A DNA stretch of 53,265 nt from an uncultured Saprospiraceae bacterium (GTDB taxonomy: Bacteria > Bacteroidota > Bacteroidia > Chitinophagales > Saprospiraceae). The notes under the pieces are model-generated. The model was not told the DNA's origin. It searched no databases and saw only the letters and a list, made by a program, of their open reading frames with translations. The stretch is taken from assembly GCA_937967615.1 (NCBI GenBank), contig CALCMJ010000065.1, positions 1-53,265 on the forward strand, in the 5' to 3' direction. This document shows, piece after piece, positions 34,109 through 43,412 of this stretch; the first letter of the stretch is position 1; the number at the start of each line of letters is the position of its first letter. A program made the translations under genes and the position numbers.

Positions 34109-34633
34109 TTAATACTTTTCTTTTAATATTTTAAGATGGTGGTAGTTATGGTAACTCGTCCACATGAGCAATTCTCTTACAGGCATTCTTCCCATTAGGG
34201 GATGAGGAAGTAAGTATGCATCTAGATTTTTTTCTGACCATTTGCCTATCTGTTTTGATAATTGCTCACCCTCTTTTTTAAATTTATTTAAGCAGTCTTT
34301 TTTATCATCAATACTAAAATCACGAATTGTCATTGGGCTAGTTACCCCCGGAGCAAGATCTAATAATTTTTCATTATATCTTTTGACGACCTCATCATAT
34401 GTTCTGATTGCTCTATTGGGTTTGCCAAATTTCCACCTTAGCATAAGTTTTGGAATCCGTAAGCCTTTATTGACGAGTTCTGCTGTTTGAAGTAAATGAT
34501 CAAGATGCCCAGAAGTTTTCCATTTGCCTTCAGGACCAGCAATAAAATTTACATCGGCTTGGGCTGCAATCCATGTTGTGACATCAACAAAGCTTTGGTC
34601 TATTTTTTCTACTATTACTGAAACAGAATCCAT
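34109..34633 (-). CDS. DinB-like (DUF1569-type) protein
   Basis: 174 residues forming a four-helix DinB/YfiT-like bundle. The His positions in 'GHLDHLLQTAELV' and 'YHNYHHLKIL' are spaced like the metal ligands of the superfamily. Relatives include bacillithiol- or mycothiol-dependent transferases and many unknowns. A perfect -7 element (TATCTTTG, 34638-34645, minus strand) ends exactly four bases before the ATG, which predicts a leaderless mRNA. The SulP gene follows in the same operon. Confidence 0.75.
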   Translation of the reverse strand: MDSVSVIVEKIDQSFVDVTTWIAAQADVNFIAGPEGKWKTSGHLDHLLQTAELVNKGLRIPKLMLRWKFGKPNRAIRTYDEVVKRYNEKLLDLAPGVTSPMTIRDFSIDDKKDCLNKFKKEGEQLSKQIGKWSEKNLDAYLLPHPLMGRMPVRELLMWTSYHNYHHLKILKEKY

Positions 34634-34637
34634 GAAA

Positions 34638-34645
34638 CAAAGATA
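34638..34645 (-). promoter_or_regulatory. -7 element (TATCTTTG) directly before the DinB-like start
   Basis: A perfect TAnnTTTG with four bases between it and the ATG at 34633, which puts the transcript start at or next to the start codon. The -33 element is weak. Confidence 0.5.
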
Positions 34646-34687
34646 TACAAATGTGAATAAGCACAGCTGTTTTGGGGGCTGTGGTCT

Positions 34688-35362
34688 TTAAGATTTACGC
34701 AACATAGCCAATATCCTATTAAACTCTTCGGGATAGCTCGCTTGGATGCATAGTTTATTGCCAATATCAATTTCCAATTCTTTTGCATGAAGCATCATTG
34801 TCATACTCATAAATCTTTCTTTAAACAGTTTGTTTTGTTTATTACATCCATGAGGTCTGTCTCCTATAATTGGATGAAATATATGCGCCATATGCATCCT
34901 TAACTGATGATATCTACCCGTTTCTGGCTTAAGCGCAATCAAGGAGTAACGGGACGTGTCATGTTTCCCAAAAGGCAAGGGAATTTCAAAACGTTCCATT
35001 GTTGTATAGTGGGTAATTGCGTCCTTGATTTTGCCTGATTCATTCTTGATAGCATAATCTATTGTTCCAGAATCCATCGTATGCCCACGTACGATCGCGT
35101 GATATGTTTTATTTACTTTTTTTTCTTGAAATAATTTACTTGCCTGACTCTGACTTTCTTTGTCAAGAGCAAATAATACAACTCCTGAAGTTTTTCTATC
35201 TAAGCGGTGTATGGTGTAAAGAAACTTATTGCATTGTGCTTTAAGCTCCATGAGTAGTGTATTCTCTACGTCTTTAGCAATTTTGCTCCTGTGCATAAGC
35301 ATCCCGCAAGGCTTATTGACCCCAATAAAATGAACGTCTTCATAGAGAATTTCTAGAGCCAT
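34688..35362 (-). CDS. RluA-family pseudouridine synthase (short form)
   Basis: 224 residues: only the catalytic domain, without an N-terminal S4 domain, as in TruC-type enzymes. The active-site motif is 'IHRLDRKTSGVVLFA', with the catalytic Asp55. 'VNKPCGMLMHRSKIA' and 'LKPETGRYHQLRMHMAHIFHPIIGDRPHG' are also typical. It isomerises a uridine in tRNA or rRNA; the site cannot be assigned. It is divergent from a T9SS protein gene at 35485. Confidence 0.88.
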   Translation of the reverse strand: MALEILYEDVHFIGVNKPCGMLMHRSKIAKDVENTLLMELKAQCNKFLYTIHRLDRKTSGVVLFALDKESQSQASKLFQEKKVNKTYHAIVRGHTMDSGTIDYAIKNESGKIKDAITHYTTMERFEIPLPFGKHDTSRYSLIALKPETGRYHQLRMHMAHIFHPIIGDRPHGCNKQNKLFKERFMSMTMMLHAKELEIDIGNKLCIQASYPEEFNRILAMLRKS

Positions 35363-35394
35363 TTCTGTTCTAATAAAAAATTAAAGCTATTAAT

Positions 35395-35441
35395 AAATTA
35401 GTGTTTACCCTGAATCATTAGATGTTTAAATACACTAATTT
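35395..35441. repeat. 9-bp inverted repeat in divergent gap
   Basis: AAATTAGTG (35395-35403) and CACTAATTT (35433-35441) are perfect complements 29 bases apart, between the pseudouridine synthase and T9SS protein genes. This is a possible operator; the spacing is long for a simple hairpin. Confidence 0.3.
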
Positions 35442-35484
35442 TACAGCTCTAGCAGTGGTAGTCCATAATTAAAACCCCATTATT

Positions 35485-36132
35485 ATGAAAAATCTAATTA
35501 CCTGCTGTATTTGTATGCTTGCTATGTTATTTCCTGGGAAAGCACATCTCACGAACTCTCCAAGCACAGAATCAACTCCACAAGAAAACATCCTTCACAA
35601 TCAAGAGCTGCCGGTTACCATTCTGGAATTTAGAGGAAAGTTAGTTTTTGGCCAACATGTCAGACTCAACTGGGCTGTCAGAGACGAGATTGATGTGGAC
35701 TACTACGAAGTACAGAAAATTGTACAGGGTATATGGACGCCTTTAGATAGAATTCCAGCAACTGGCCAAGATGAATATAATTACAAAGATTTTAATATAG
35801 CTCCTAGGAATGTGTACCGCCTCAAAGTTGTTGACTTAGATGAAAGTTTTGAATATTCAGATCTTGTCCGTATCAAGTCACGCAGATTCAATGCGCCATT
35901 GACAGTATTTCCAAATCCGTTTACAGAATCCTTCAAAATTATTAATGAAAATCAAGATTATAGTTTCCAGCTTTTTGATAGAATGGGGAACATATTAATG
36001 GAGGGAGGCTCTGATCAATCTGAGTTGGAACAATCCTCTAGCCAACTAGAGAAAGGAGTGTATTTCCTCCAGGTTATTGATAAAAAAACGCAGATCAGAA
36101 AAACAATAAAGATTAAGAAAACTGATAGGTAA
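35485..36132 (+). CDS. T9SS type A sorting-domain protein with FN3-like domain
   Basis: 215 residues. A signal peptide (about 1-20, 'TCCICMLAMLFPGKAH') precedes a fibronectin-III-like domain (about 45-135, 'VRLNWAVRDEIDVDYYEVQKI' and 'NVYRLKVVDLD'). The T9SS type A C-terminal domain covers about 140-215 ('VFPNPFTESFKI', 'LEKGVYFLQVID') and ends in a lysine-rich tail. It would be secreted through T9SS. No catalytic domain is present, so it may be structural. A strong hairpin terminator follows. Confidence 0.85.
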   Translation: MKNLITCCICMLAMLFPGKAHLTNSPSTESTPQENILHNQELPVTILEFRGKLVFGQHVRLNWAVRDEIDVDYYEVQKIVQGIWTPLDRIPATGQDEYNYKDFNIAPRNVYRLKVVDLDESFEYSDLVRIKSRRFNAPLTVFPNPFTESFKIINENQDYSFQLFDRMGNILMEGGSDQSELEQSSSQLEKGVYFLQVIDKKTQIRKTIKIKKTDR

Positions 36133-36161
36133 AGACATAATTACACACCCTTCTGTTTGTC

Positions 36162-36194
36162 CAGGAGCTACTTGAGAAACGTAGCTCCTGTTTT
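36162..36194 (+). terminator. Terminator after the T9SS protein gene
   Basis: A 10-base perfect stem, CAGGAGCTAC (36162-36171) with GTAGCTCCTG (36181-36190), followed by TTTT. Confidence 0.8.
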
Positions 36195-36253
36195 ATTTGA
36201 CAGAGTATATTAGCATAAAAATTAATTACACCGTTTAGAAGATTAGGGCATCC

Positions 36254-36325
36254 CCCTCACATTGCTTCGCAATGTGAGGGTCGTGTCATCCATGACTCCG
36301 CGTTCGCTTTGGTCCCTTCGGGACT
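36254..36325. repeat. Dispersed repeat element, copy B
   Basis: An 11-base perfect hairpin (CCCTCACATTG at 36254-36264 with 36270-36280, loop CTTCG) leads into 'GAGGGTCGT', 'TCCAT', 'ACTCC', 'TTCG' and 'TTTGGTCC', then a second hairpin GTCCC-TTC-GGGAC. Block order matches copy A at 8879-8953. In the second hairpin both strands have changed together (4 base pairs in A, 5 in B), so the fold is conserved. Confidence 0.65.
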
Positions 36326-36414
36326 AGGCTGCGCCTATCATTCCTATCACTGATGCGAGAAGAAAGACGCTTTCAATTTTATTAATCATAATACCTACTT
36401 TCCTATATTTAAGG

Positions 36415-37398
36415 ATGATTTTCAAACAAATAGGTAATTCCGACTTGAATGTCAGTGCAATTTGTCTAGGTATGATGACATATGGTGCAAAGTCTTGGAG
36501 GTCTTGGGTGATTGATAAACAAGAAGATTGTGATGTCCATGTCATGAAGGCACTTGAATTAGGGATTAACTTTTTTGATACATCCAATACTTACTCTTCA
36601 GGAACAAGCGAACGCATGACTGGTTCAGCACTCGCTAAGTACGCTAAAAGAGAGGAATATTTCATTGCAACCAAGGTGGGAATGCAGGTTCCTAATGTGC
36701 CTTCAAGAATAGGACTTTCAAAAGAACAGATAATTCTTAATCTTGAAAATTCTTTAAAAAATCTAGGCGTAGACTACATAGATTTATATCAAATCCATCG
36801 TTGGGATTATACAACACCTATAGAAGAAACAATGGAAGCATTGCATGCTCTTATCCAGAGTGGAAAAGTAAGATACATTGGTGCTTCAAGTATGCTTTCC
36901 TGGCAGTTTTGTAAAGCACAATACTTAGCAGATTTAAAAGGATGGACACGTTTTATTTCCATGCAGAACCACTACAATATCATCTATAGAGAAGAAGAAC
37001 GTGAGATGAATACATTTTGCAAGGAAGAGCAAATTTCACTATTGCCATGGAGCCCTCTTGCTAGGGGCGTTGTCTGTGGTACTAGAACACGGAATGGAGG
37101 TACTACTCCCAGAAGTAAACACGATCCCTTTGGTGATAAATTGTACAATAGAGAATCAGATTTTAAAGTAGCAGACGCAGTGATGGAATTAGGAAGACAG
37201 AAAGGCGTTAGCGGAGCTGAGGTAGCCTTAGCTTGGTTGCATCAGAATCCCATTGTCGCTTCTCCCATCTTTGGTGCAACAACGCTTTCTCATATTGAAG
37301 AGGCGGTGCATTCTGTATTTTTGCCTCTGAGCGAAGAGGATGTTATTGCTATTGAAAAGCCCTATGAGGTAAATGTTACAAAACCTTGGAATTTGTGA
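36415..37398 (+). CDS. Aldo/keto reductase
   Basis: 327 residues, an NADPH-dependent (beta/alpha)8 barrel. The catalytic tetrad is visible: Asp55 ('NFFDTSNTY'), Tyr60, Lys87 ('ATKVG') and His128 ('YQIHRWDY'). The C-terminal cofactor region 'PIVASPIFGATTLSHIEEAV' is also typical. It belongs to the YghZ/Kv-beta-like group of short-chain aldo/keto reductases acting on small aldehydes. A -7-like TATATTTA at 36404-36411 ends three bases before the ATG. The gene sits just after dispersed repeat copy B. Confidence 0.88.
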   Translation: MIFKQIGNSDLNVSAICLGMMTYGAKSWRSWVIDKQEDCDVHVMKALELGINFFDTSNTYSSGTSERMTGSALAKYAKREEYFIATKVGMQVPNVPSRIGLSKEQIILNLENSLKNLGVDYIDLYQIHRWDYTTPIEETMEALHALIQSGKVRYIGASSMLSWQFCKAQYLADLKGWTRFISMQNHYNIIYREEEREMNTFCKEEQISLLPWSPLARGVVCGTRTRNGGTTPRSKHDPFGDKLYNRESDFKVADAVMELGRQKGVSGAEVALAWLHQNPIVASPIFGATTLSHIEEAVHSVFLPLSEEDVIAIEKPYEVNVTKPWNL

Positions 37399-37474
37399 AA
37401 TACGTAGTATAAAATACACATTTCAAAATTACGTACAGTGGTAGTTGGGAACTTTCTATCTAAATAATTTATGT

Positions 37475-37855
37475 TTAAGAACAGAAAGTATCCAGATATC
37501 TCTTAAGCTGCATGCTAAATATCCGTTTATTGATTTCAAGGTCATGTTTTGTGTAAGTGTCAAACTCTTCCTCTGTCATCATACCAATTATTATTCCCAA
37601 GACTTGGTTTCTAAATTGCACATTTGACTTCATGAAATCTTTTAGTAAGAGTTCACAATCCGTTCTACTTTTATCCTTGAACATATTTGAATCTATATGT
37701 TTAGCTTGGAGTAACAACTGAACTGTAATAGTATGCTGCAATTTTAATATCGGCCTAAGACTAAGATTTTGAAATTTTTCAAGATCAGAATGATAATTTG
37801 TCAATGCAAGATTAAGATCAGGCCTTAGTGAAAGGATTGAATTTGTTCTACTCAT
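37475..37855 (-). CDS. Conserved Bacteroidota protein of unknown function
   Basis: 126 residues, helical, with the segment 'KFQNLSLRPILKLQHTITVQLL' that I associate with a small family of Flavobacteria and relatives. Some members are labelled 'glyoxalase', but I see no glyoxalase fold or metal ligands. It is convergent with the aldo/keto reductase gene and precedes nothing obvious. It lies 18 bases after the sulfurtransferase gene on the same strand and may be co-transcribed. Function unknown. Confidence 0.6.
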   Translation of the reverse strand: MSRTNSILSLRPDLNLALTNYHSDLEKFQNLSLRPILKLQHTITVQLLLQAKHIDSNMFKDKSRTDCELLLKDFMKSNVQFRNQVLGIIIGMMTEEEFDTYTKHDLEINKRIFSMQLKRYLDTFCS

Positions 37856-37873
37856 ACTTTTCTCTTTTAATAT

Positions 37874-38689
37874 CTAATTCTTACTTGCCCATTCCGTCCA
37901 TGAGCCGTCATAGACTGAAAACTCTTTATCGTCAAATACAAGACGAGCAGCCAGTAAAACGATGCATGCTGTGATGCCAGAACCACAGCTAAATGTTATA
38001 GCCCGTTGGCTTAGATCATGTTTTGAAAATTCATCAGTGAGTGCCGCTTTGGATTTAAATGCACCATCATCTAATAGCTCAGTATAGGGAATGTTAATAG
38101 AGTTAGGTATGCACCCACTTCTGAGTCCCTTACGAGGTTCTGGAGCTGTTCCTTCAAAACGTCCCCTTGACCTAGCATCAATTATTAGGCTTGCTTTATT
38201 GTCTATATTTTCTTTTACAAAATCCATGTCTCTTATAGCAAGCGAATTTAACTCTGCTTCAAAATTGCCTTCCTTGTAATCTTCTAGTTGGATGGATTCT
38301 GTAAGCAATCCTTTAGAAATCCATGCAGGCATTCCGCCATCTAATACTGCGATATTTTTATGCCCCATTGTATTAAACATCCACCATACCCTTGGGCTTG
38401 TATAGATACCTACACAATCATAAACAACAATATTGCTTTCGTTACTTATTCCTAGCCTTCTACAATTTTCCTGAAACCCCCTTTCATCAATGAGCATATT
38501 TGGTAAATCTGAACTCACATCACTAAACGTCTCTTTTATATTGAAATAGCGAGCTCCCGGTATTCTAATCTTATCAGAATTGTTTTTGTATTCTGTAGGA
38601 CTTAATTTCAGACTTGCATCTAAGATGATAAGATTAGGATCATCAATATGTTTATGAAGCCAATCAACTGAAACTATAGGTGTATTCAT
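37874..38689 (-). CDS. Sulfurtransferase (rhodanese/3-mercaptopyruvate type)
   Basis: 271 residues with two rhodanese domains, the first structural and the second catalytic. The active-site loop near residue 240 reads 'CGSGITAC'. The CGSG(V/T)T form is that of 3-mercaptopyruvate sulfurtransferases rather than thiosulfate-specific rhodaneses. 'DARSRGRFEGTAPEPRKGLRSGCIP' is the conserved substrate-side segment. It transfers sulfur from mercaptopyruvate to an acceptor such as cyanide or a thiol, in cysteine catabolism. It sits in a minus-strand run with a pseudouridine synthase gene 32 bases upstream. Confidence 0.88.
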   Translation of the reverse strand: MNTPIVSVDWLHKHIDDPNLIILDASLKLSPTEYKNNSDKIRIPGARYFNIKETFSDVSSDLPNMLIDERGFQENCRRLGISNESNIVVYDCVGIYTSPRVWWMFNTMGHKNIAVLDGGMPAWISKGLLTESIQLEDYKEGNFEAELNSLAIRDMDFVKENIDNKASLIIDARSRGRFEGTAPEPRKGLRSGCIPNSINIPYTELLDDGAFKSKAALTDEFSKHDLSQRAITFSCGSGITACIVLLAARLVFDDKEFSVYDGSWTEWASKN

Positions 38690-38721
38690 AATGTGTATAG
38701 CTTATTAGGAATAAGTTTTCA

Positions 38722-39675
38722 TTATAATTTAAAGTCAGGAAAAAGCTTTTCAAACTTTTTTGGCAGATTTGATTGGACACGTAGATTTTCTAAAGTTATA
38801 GGATGTGTAAACTCTAGCGAACTAGCATGAAGATAAAGTCCCTTGCCCTTTAACTGTTTCCCTTCTATTCCATACTTTGCATCACCTAATATAGGGTTGG
38901 ATAATTCCAAAAGATGTATTCTTAATTGATGCCGTCTTCCTGTCAATGGTTTAAGCTCTACCAAATTTAGCTGCTCAAATTTTTCAGACTCTATTGTTTT
39001 TAAAAGTTTAAAACTCGTGCTGGCGTTCTTAGTTTTTATCTCAGAATCTATTTGACCCTCTTCCTCCATCTTTCCTATGGTCACTGCATGGTAAATTTTC
39101 TCAATTTTCTTTTCTTCAAAAAGTTTGTTTAAAAGCATTACAGCTTTGTGCGTTTTGCCACAAAGCAAGGCTCCACTTGTTGGAAGGTCCAATCGATGAA
39201 TAGGTTCGGCTCTTGTTAATGCATCTTTTTCTTTGCTCAGGCTAAGATTTTTGTTTAATGCGTTCTCTAGCTTCCAGCGTTTATTTCCACTTACAACAAT
39301 TCCGGCGGGTTTATTTATTACCGCTAAGTACTCATCCTCAAAGAGCACTTCTAAGTCCAAATCAATCTCAGTTTTATGTTCTTTGGGTTTACTTTGAAAT
39401 AGTTCTATGATTTCGCCTCCAGTAAGGTAATCTGCCGTATGGCCAATTTCACCGTTAATTTTCACTAAACGTTTTTCTATTGCTTTTTTCATTCCCTTTT
39501 TTGAGCTAATAGCTTGAAATTTACCAGGAATGTGATCAGAAAGTCGTTCTTGTTTATCAAGCTTTGGGACTTCGTATGTTTCTATCTTTTTCAGAATAGT
39601 ATGATTTACATTATTGACAATCAAATAATTGCACAAAGTTAAACGCTCGTTTTGTTCTTTTATAGTATTATTCAT
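38722..39675 (-). CDS. RluA-family pseudouridine synthase with S4-like domain
   Basis: 317 residues. An N-terminal S4-like segment (about 55-95, 'KKAIEKRLVKINGEIGHTADYL') precedes the catalytic domain (about 108-315), with Asp163 in 'IHRLDLPTSGALLCG'. 'VINKPAGIVVSGN' and 'ELKPLTGRRHQLRIHL' are typical. It modifies an rRNA or tRNA uridine (RluC/D/B-like). The first 50 residues ('ERLTLCNYLIVNNVNHTILKKIE') are unusual for the family and may be an extra element or a late start. It is a different protein from the short synthase at 34688. Confidence 0.85.
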   Translation of the reverse strand: MNNTIKEQNERLTLCNYLIVNNVNHTILKKIETYEVPKLDKQERLSDHIPGKFQAISSKKGMKKAIEKRLVKINGEIGHTADYLTGGEIIELFQSKPKEHKTEIDLDLEVLFEDEYLAVINKPAGIVVSGNKRWKLENALNKNLSLSKEKDALTRAEPIHRLDLPTSGALLCGKTHKAVMLLNKLFEEKKIEKIYHAVTIGKMEEEGQIDSEIKTKNASTSFKLLKTIESEKFEQLNLVELKPLTGRRHQLRIHLLELSNPILGDAKYGIEGKQLKGKGLYLHASSLEFTHPITLENLRVQSNLPKKFEKLFPDFKL

Positions 39676-39756
39676 TTAATACAGTGGCTTTAGCTAGAAT
39701 CTTCTGTTTTGAGACTAGAGAAAAGTTTATCTTTCCATAAATAATATGGACAGAGT

Positions 39757-40170
39757 ATGAACACAATCCTTACGGACAAAGCTAAACCACTAGGGAATTA
39801 CCCCCACATTAAGCGAGTAGGTGACTTTCTTTTCATATCAGGCACCAGCAGTCGCCGGCCTGATGATACCCATGTGGGCGCCATTCAAGATGATGAAGGA
39901 GTTTGGCAGTTTGATATCAGATTACAAACAGAGGCAGTCATGAAGAATATTGAAGGATATTTGAAAAGCGTAGGCGCTGACCTATCCCATGTGATTGATA
40001 TAACATCTTTTTTAATGGATATGAAAGATTTTCCCGGATACAATGAGACATATGCAAAATTCTTTAACAAAGAATCTGGACCCACGCGTACAACGGTTGC
40101 TGTACACCAGCTGCCACATCCTAATATTATTATTGAGATTAAGGCACTTGCATATTTCCCCGAAAAATAA
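39757..40170 (+). CDS. RidA family (2-aminomuconate deaminase-like) protein
   Basis: 137 residues, a YjgF/YER057c/UK114 trimer-type fold. The substrate-anchoring Arg111 is in 'SGPTRTTVAVHQLPHPN', and 'FLFISGTSSRRPDDTHVGAI' is the N-terminal strand region. Family members hydrolyse reactive enamine or imine intermediates to 2-oxo acids and ammonia; this length and 'RRPDD' fit the 2-aminomuconate-deaminase-like branch. It is convergent with the TRAP substrate-binding gene, 28 bases away. It may protect PLP enzymes, or process a product of the adjacent cluster. Confidence 0.8.
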   Translation: MNTILTDKAKPLGNYPHIKRVGDFLFISGTSSRRPDDTHVGAIQDDEGVWQFDIRLQTEAVMKNIEGYLKSVGADLSHVIDITSFLMDMKDFPGYNETYAKFFNKESGPTRTTVAVHQLPHPNIIIEIKALAYFPEK

Positions 40171-40198
40171 AATGCTTATTTGTAATTCATAGGAATGT

Positions 40199-41320
40199 CT
40201 ATCGGACTATATTATTATAAAAGGACTTCTCTGTGAGCTCAGACCAAACATTGATCTTTTTTCTAAATGCATTATAACTTGCATAGACTTTTTTAGCCAT
40301 GGGATCAGAAGCTGTAAGTTCTTCAAGAACCTCATCTGTTTTTTCTTTCAATACCCGCAAAACATCTTCAGGAAATTGTTTTATTACTGTTCCACTCTCA
40401 AGTATTTTTTCAAGATAAGCGCCATTCTGTGCATCAAACTCGGCAAGTACCCAGGCCTGTACACGTAGACTAGCAGTAAATAGAATTTCCTGTAGATCAG
40501 ATGGAAGAGAGTCATGTGCTTTTTTATTTACAAGAAATTCTAATTGAGACCCAGTCTCATGCCATCCAGGAGTGTAATAATACTTCGCAGCTTTATTAAG
40601 ACCAAGTTTATAATCGTGATAAGGCCCCACCCATTCTGTAGCATCAATTACGCCGCGCTCAAGATTTGTATATATTTCTCCACTTGGAACAGTAATGGCA
40701 GCTCCTCCCGCCTTTTCCAAAACTTTACCAGCTAAGCCTGGGATACGCATTTTCAATCCTTCTAAATCTGCAATCGTATTTATTTCTTTATTAAACCATC
40801 CTCCCATTTGGACGCCTGAGTTTCCGGCGAGCAAAGGAAGCAGATTAAATGGTGCATAAACCTCTTTCCATAATTGATAACCTTCTCCTTCACCACCTAT
40901 CAGCCATGCAAGAATTTGTTGTGCATTCATGCCAAAGGGGACCGCCGTGAAAAATGGTGCCGCAGGAGAAATGCCCTGCCAATAGTAGGAGGCGCCTGCT
41001 CCCATTTCTGTTGTACCCACTGAGGTAGAGTAAAATGTTTGTAATCCTGGCGCAAGCTCTCCTGCACCAAACACTTTTATATTTAATCTGCCAGCTGACA
41101 TTTTATGTACCCACTCTGCTAAAAGATTACAGGACTCACCAAAAACAGGGAAATTTTTCCCCCATACTGTTGTCATGCGCCAATTGAAAACCTTGTTGCT
41201 GTTAATATTAATTTTTGGAACTTCCAATGCCTCATTTTTGCAACTACTTACAGCTGCTCCAATACTTGCAATTCCAGTAATTCCAAGCGCAGTCTTTTTA
41301 ATAAAATCTTTTCGTTTCAT
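40199..41320 (-). CDS. TRAP transporter substrate-binding lipoprotein (DctP/TakP-like)
   Basis: 373 residues. The N-terminus has a basic start ('KRKDFIKKTALG') and a lipobox with Cys27 ('AVSSCKNE'), so it is probably a lipoprotein. The solute-binding core has the conserved Arg in 'LKMRIPGLAG' and the segment 'EWVGPYHDYKLGLNKAAKYY', followed by 'PGWHE'. These match the TakP-like group that binds 2-oxo acids or other carboxylates; the substrate assignment is a family inference. It is last in a three-gene TRAP operon, 7 bases after the large permease gene. Confidence 0.85.
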   Translation of the reverse strand: MKRKDFIKKTALGITGIASIGAAVSSCKNEALEVPKININSNKVFNWRMTTVWGKNFPVFGESCNLLAEWVHKMSAGRLNIKVFGAGELAPGLQTFYSTSVGTTEMGAGASYYWQGISPAAPFFTAVPFGMNAQQILAWLIGGEGEGYQLWKEVYAPFNLLPLLAGNSGVQMGGWFNKEINTIADLEGLKMRIPGLAGKVLEKAGGAAITVPSGEIYTNLERGVIDATEWVGPYHDYKLGLNKAAKYYYTPGWHETGSQLEFLVNKKAHDSLPSDLQEILFTASLRVQAWVLAEFDAQNGAYLEKILESGTVIKQFPEDVLRVLKEKTDEVLEELTASDPMAKKVYASYNAFRKKINVWSELTEKSFYNNIVR

Positions 41321-41327
41321 TGTTTAG

Positions 41328-42674
41328 CTATTTGAGTAAGTAGATCAGACTTGGGAATAAAATTAAAAGTGCAATGCAAACTATTTGTATGATTATAAAA
41401 GGAATGATTCCTTTGTAAAGTTGACTACTAGTAATTTCAGGAGGTGCAACACCTTTTAAATAGAACAAAGAAAAACCAAATGGCGGAGTGAGAAAAGATG
41501 TTTGTAGATTTATTGCCATTAGAATTGCTACCCAAAGCATATCCACCTCGTAGACATTAAAAATAGGAGTTACTACTGGAATAAAAATGAAAATGATTTC
41601 AATAAAATCAATGAAGAAACCACTAATAAACATGACGATCATTACAATACAAAGAAAACCAAGAGCTGACAAATTTGAAGATTCAACTAATTGAACCAAA
41701 AAATCATCTCCACCCAATGTCCTAAACACTAGGGTAAAAGTTGTTGCACCTAAGAGAATAAGAAAGACCATTGCAGTAAGACGCATTGTCTGGCGCATTA
41801 CATCATTTAATATCTTAAGATTAAACTTTCCTTCTAGTATCGTAAGAAGACTTGCGCCAAAAGCTCCAACTGCCGCAGCCTCTGTTGGTGATGCAATTCC
41901 TTTTAAGATCGAACCAAGAACAGCAACAATTAAAAGCATAGGGAGAACAAACGCTTTGAATACTTTTTTGCCAAAACCATTGCCACGACTTTTTTGTATT
42001 TCTTCCCTTGACATGGAAGGTGCCCAGTCCGGATGCATTCTGCTTATCACCAGAACATAAAGAATATATGCCAAAACTAAGAACAGCCCAGGAAGAATAG
42101 CAGCCTTAAAAATGGTACCTACATCAACCTGCGAAACCCCAGTGGAATTTGCACCTATTTGGTCTGCAAGAAGTATCAATACGACTGAAGGCGGAATTAT
42201 TTGTCCTAGAGTTCCAGAGGAGGCAATTACACCCGTTGCAAGTTCTGGCTTATAACCTCGTTTTAGCATAAGGGGTAAACTGATGACTCCCATTGTTACC
42301 ACAGTTGCTCCCACAATTCCTGTAGAGGCTGCAAGTAATGCGCCTACGATTATAACTGAAATCGCTAGTCCACCTTTGATCTCACCAAACAAATTAGACA
42401 TTGTATCAAGTAGACTTTCTGCTAATCCGGATTTTTCTAACATGATTCCCATGAAGATAAACAAGGGGACTGCCATCAACATTGTATTGTTTAATGTTCC
42501 CATAAATCTGGGTGGGAGTAGATAAAAATCACCAATCCGAATGGAGCCTGGAACAGCTATCATAAGAATGAGAGCAAATAATGTAGAGACGCCACCTAGC
42601 GTAAGCGCAACAGGATACCCTTTAAGGATGAGAATGAAAATCAAAACGAATAATATAATTGCCAGTCCTCCCAT
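41328..42674 (-). CDS. TRAP transporter large permease (DctM-like)
   Basis: 448 residues, about 12 membrane helices. DctM signatures include 'AVPLFIFMGIMLEKSG' and 'VAGALLAASTGIVGATVV'-like helices, then 'IIPPSVVLILLAD'. It forms the Na+-coupled channel with the small permease and moves a carboxylate delivered by the binding protein. It abuts the small permease gene with no gap and lies 7 bases before the binding protein gene. Confidence 0.9.
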   Translation of the reverse strand: MGGLAIILFVLIFILILKGYPVALTLGGVSTLFALILMIAVPGSIRIGDFYLLPPRFMGTLNNTMLMAVPLFIFMGIMLEKSGLAESLLDTMSNLFGEIKGGLAISVIIVGALLAASTGIVGATVVTMGVISLPLMLKRGYKPELATGVIASSGTLGQIIPPSVVLILLADQIGANSTGVSQVDVGTIFKAAILPGLFLVLAYILYVLVISRMHPDWAPSMSREEIQKSRGNGFGKKVFKAFVLPMLLIVAVLGSILKGIASPTEAAAVGAFGASLLTILEGKFNLKILNDVMRQTMRLTAMVFLILLGATTFTLVFRTLGGDDFLVQLVESSNLSALGFLCIVMIVMFISGFFIDFIEIIFIFIPVVTPIFNVYEVDMLWVAILMAINLQTSFLTPPFGFSLFYLKGVAPPEITSSQLYKGIIPFIIIQIVCIALLILFPSLIYLLK

Positions 42675-43199
42675 TTATTGAACTGCTTTGTTCTTTTTGT
42701 CTTGAGAAGAGCGTATGATTTGTATTGACTTAATTATGCTGGCAATTCCTTGAATGAGTAATAGTCCAAACCCTAATACTAAACATAATTTCAGAATAAA
42801 CAGATAGGGGAGACCCCCTGATTGCGATGAACTTTCTTTAAATGTGAATGAAAACATAAAATACTTCCAGCACGCAATGATAGACACAATACACCACGGC
42901 AATAAAAACAAAATCCCGCCTAGGATATTGATGACTGCTTTTCTTTTCTCAGTCCATTTATCATAAAACACATCAACGCGTACATGCTTGTCATGCTTAA
43001 GTGTATAGCCAATTCCAAACAAGATGATAAAGGAAAACAGATACACTTCAATCTCTGAAAGCCACATATAGGACGTGTTAAATACATACCTAAGGACTAC
43101 ATCAAAAACGATAGTGATAACAAGAAGAGTAGTTGACCAAGCAAAAAGCTTACCTACTTGTTCATTAATGTTTGAAAATAATTTCTCGAAGACTTCCAT
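42675..43199 (-). CDS. TRAP transporter small permease (DctQ-like)
   Basis: 174 residues with four membrane helices (about 17-35, 48-65, 90-110, 130-150). 'MWLSEIEVYLFSFIILFGIGYTLKHDKHVRVDVFYDK' is the DctQ consensus. It pairs with the large permease encoded directly downstream. It is the first gene of the minus-strand TRAP operon, which is divergent from the TetR gene at 43413 across a gap containing a palindrome. Confidence 0.9.
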   Translation of the reverse strand: MEVFEKLFSNINEQVGKLFAWSTTLLVITIVFDVVLRYVFNTSYMWLSEIEVYLFSFIILFGIGYTLKHDKHVRVDVFYDKWTEKRKAVINILGGILFLLPWCIVSIIACWKYFMFSFTFKESSSQSGGLPYLFILKLCLVLGFGLLLIQGIASIIKSIQIIRSSQDKKNKAVQ

Positions 43200-43319
43200 T
43201 AAGTGTATTCAGGTCTTTAAGATATAGGATAATTTACAATTGTCTGACTAAATTAAATTGTGAAATTATCTATTCAGCTCCAATGTTAAATTCAAGTAAG
43301 AAATTTGCCATTTTAACTA

Positions 43320-43341
43320 ATTTAGTCGTATTAGACTAAAT
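43320..43341. promoter_or_regulatory. Palindromic operator between TRAP operon and TetR gene
   Basis: ATTTAGTC (43320-43327) and GACTAAAT (43334-43341) are perfect arms six bases apart. A further half-site GACTAAATT is at 43246-43254. The layout suits control of both divergent units by the TetR protein. Confidence 0.6.
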
Positions 43342-43412
43342 ATTATTATTATATTCGTCTTGAGTGACTATTATAGTAGTTGAAAACGTCTAAAATATAG
43401 CGATTAAATTTT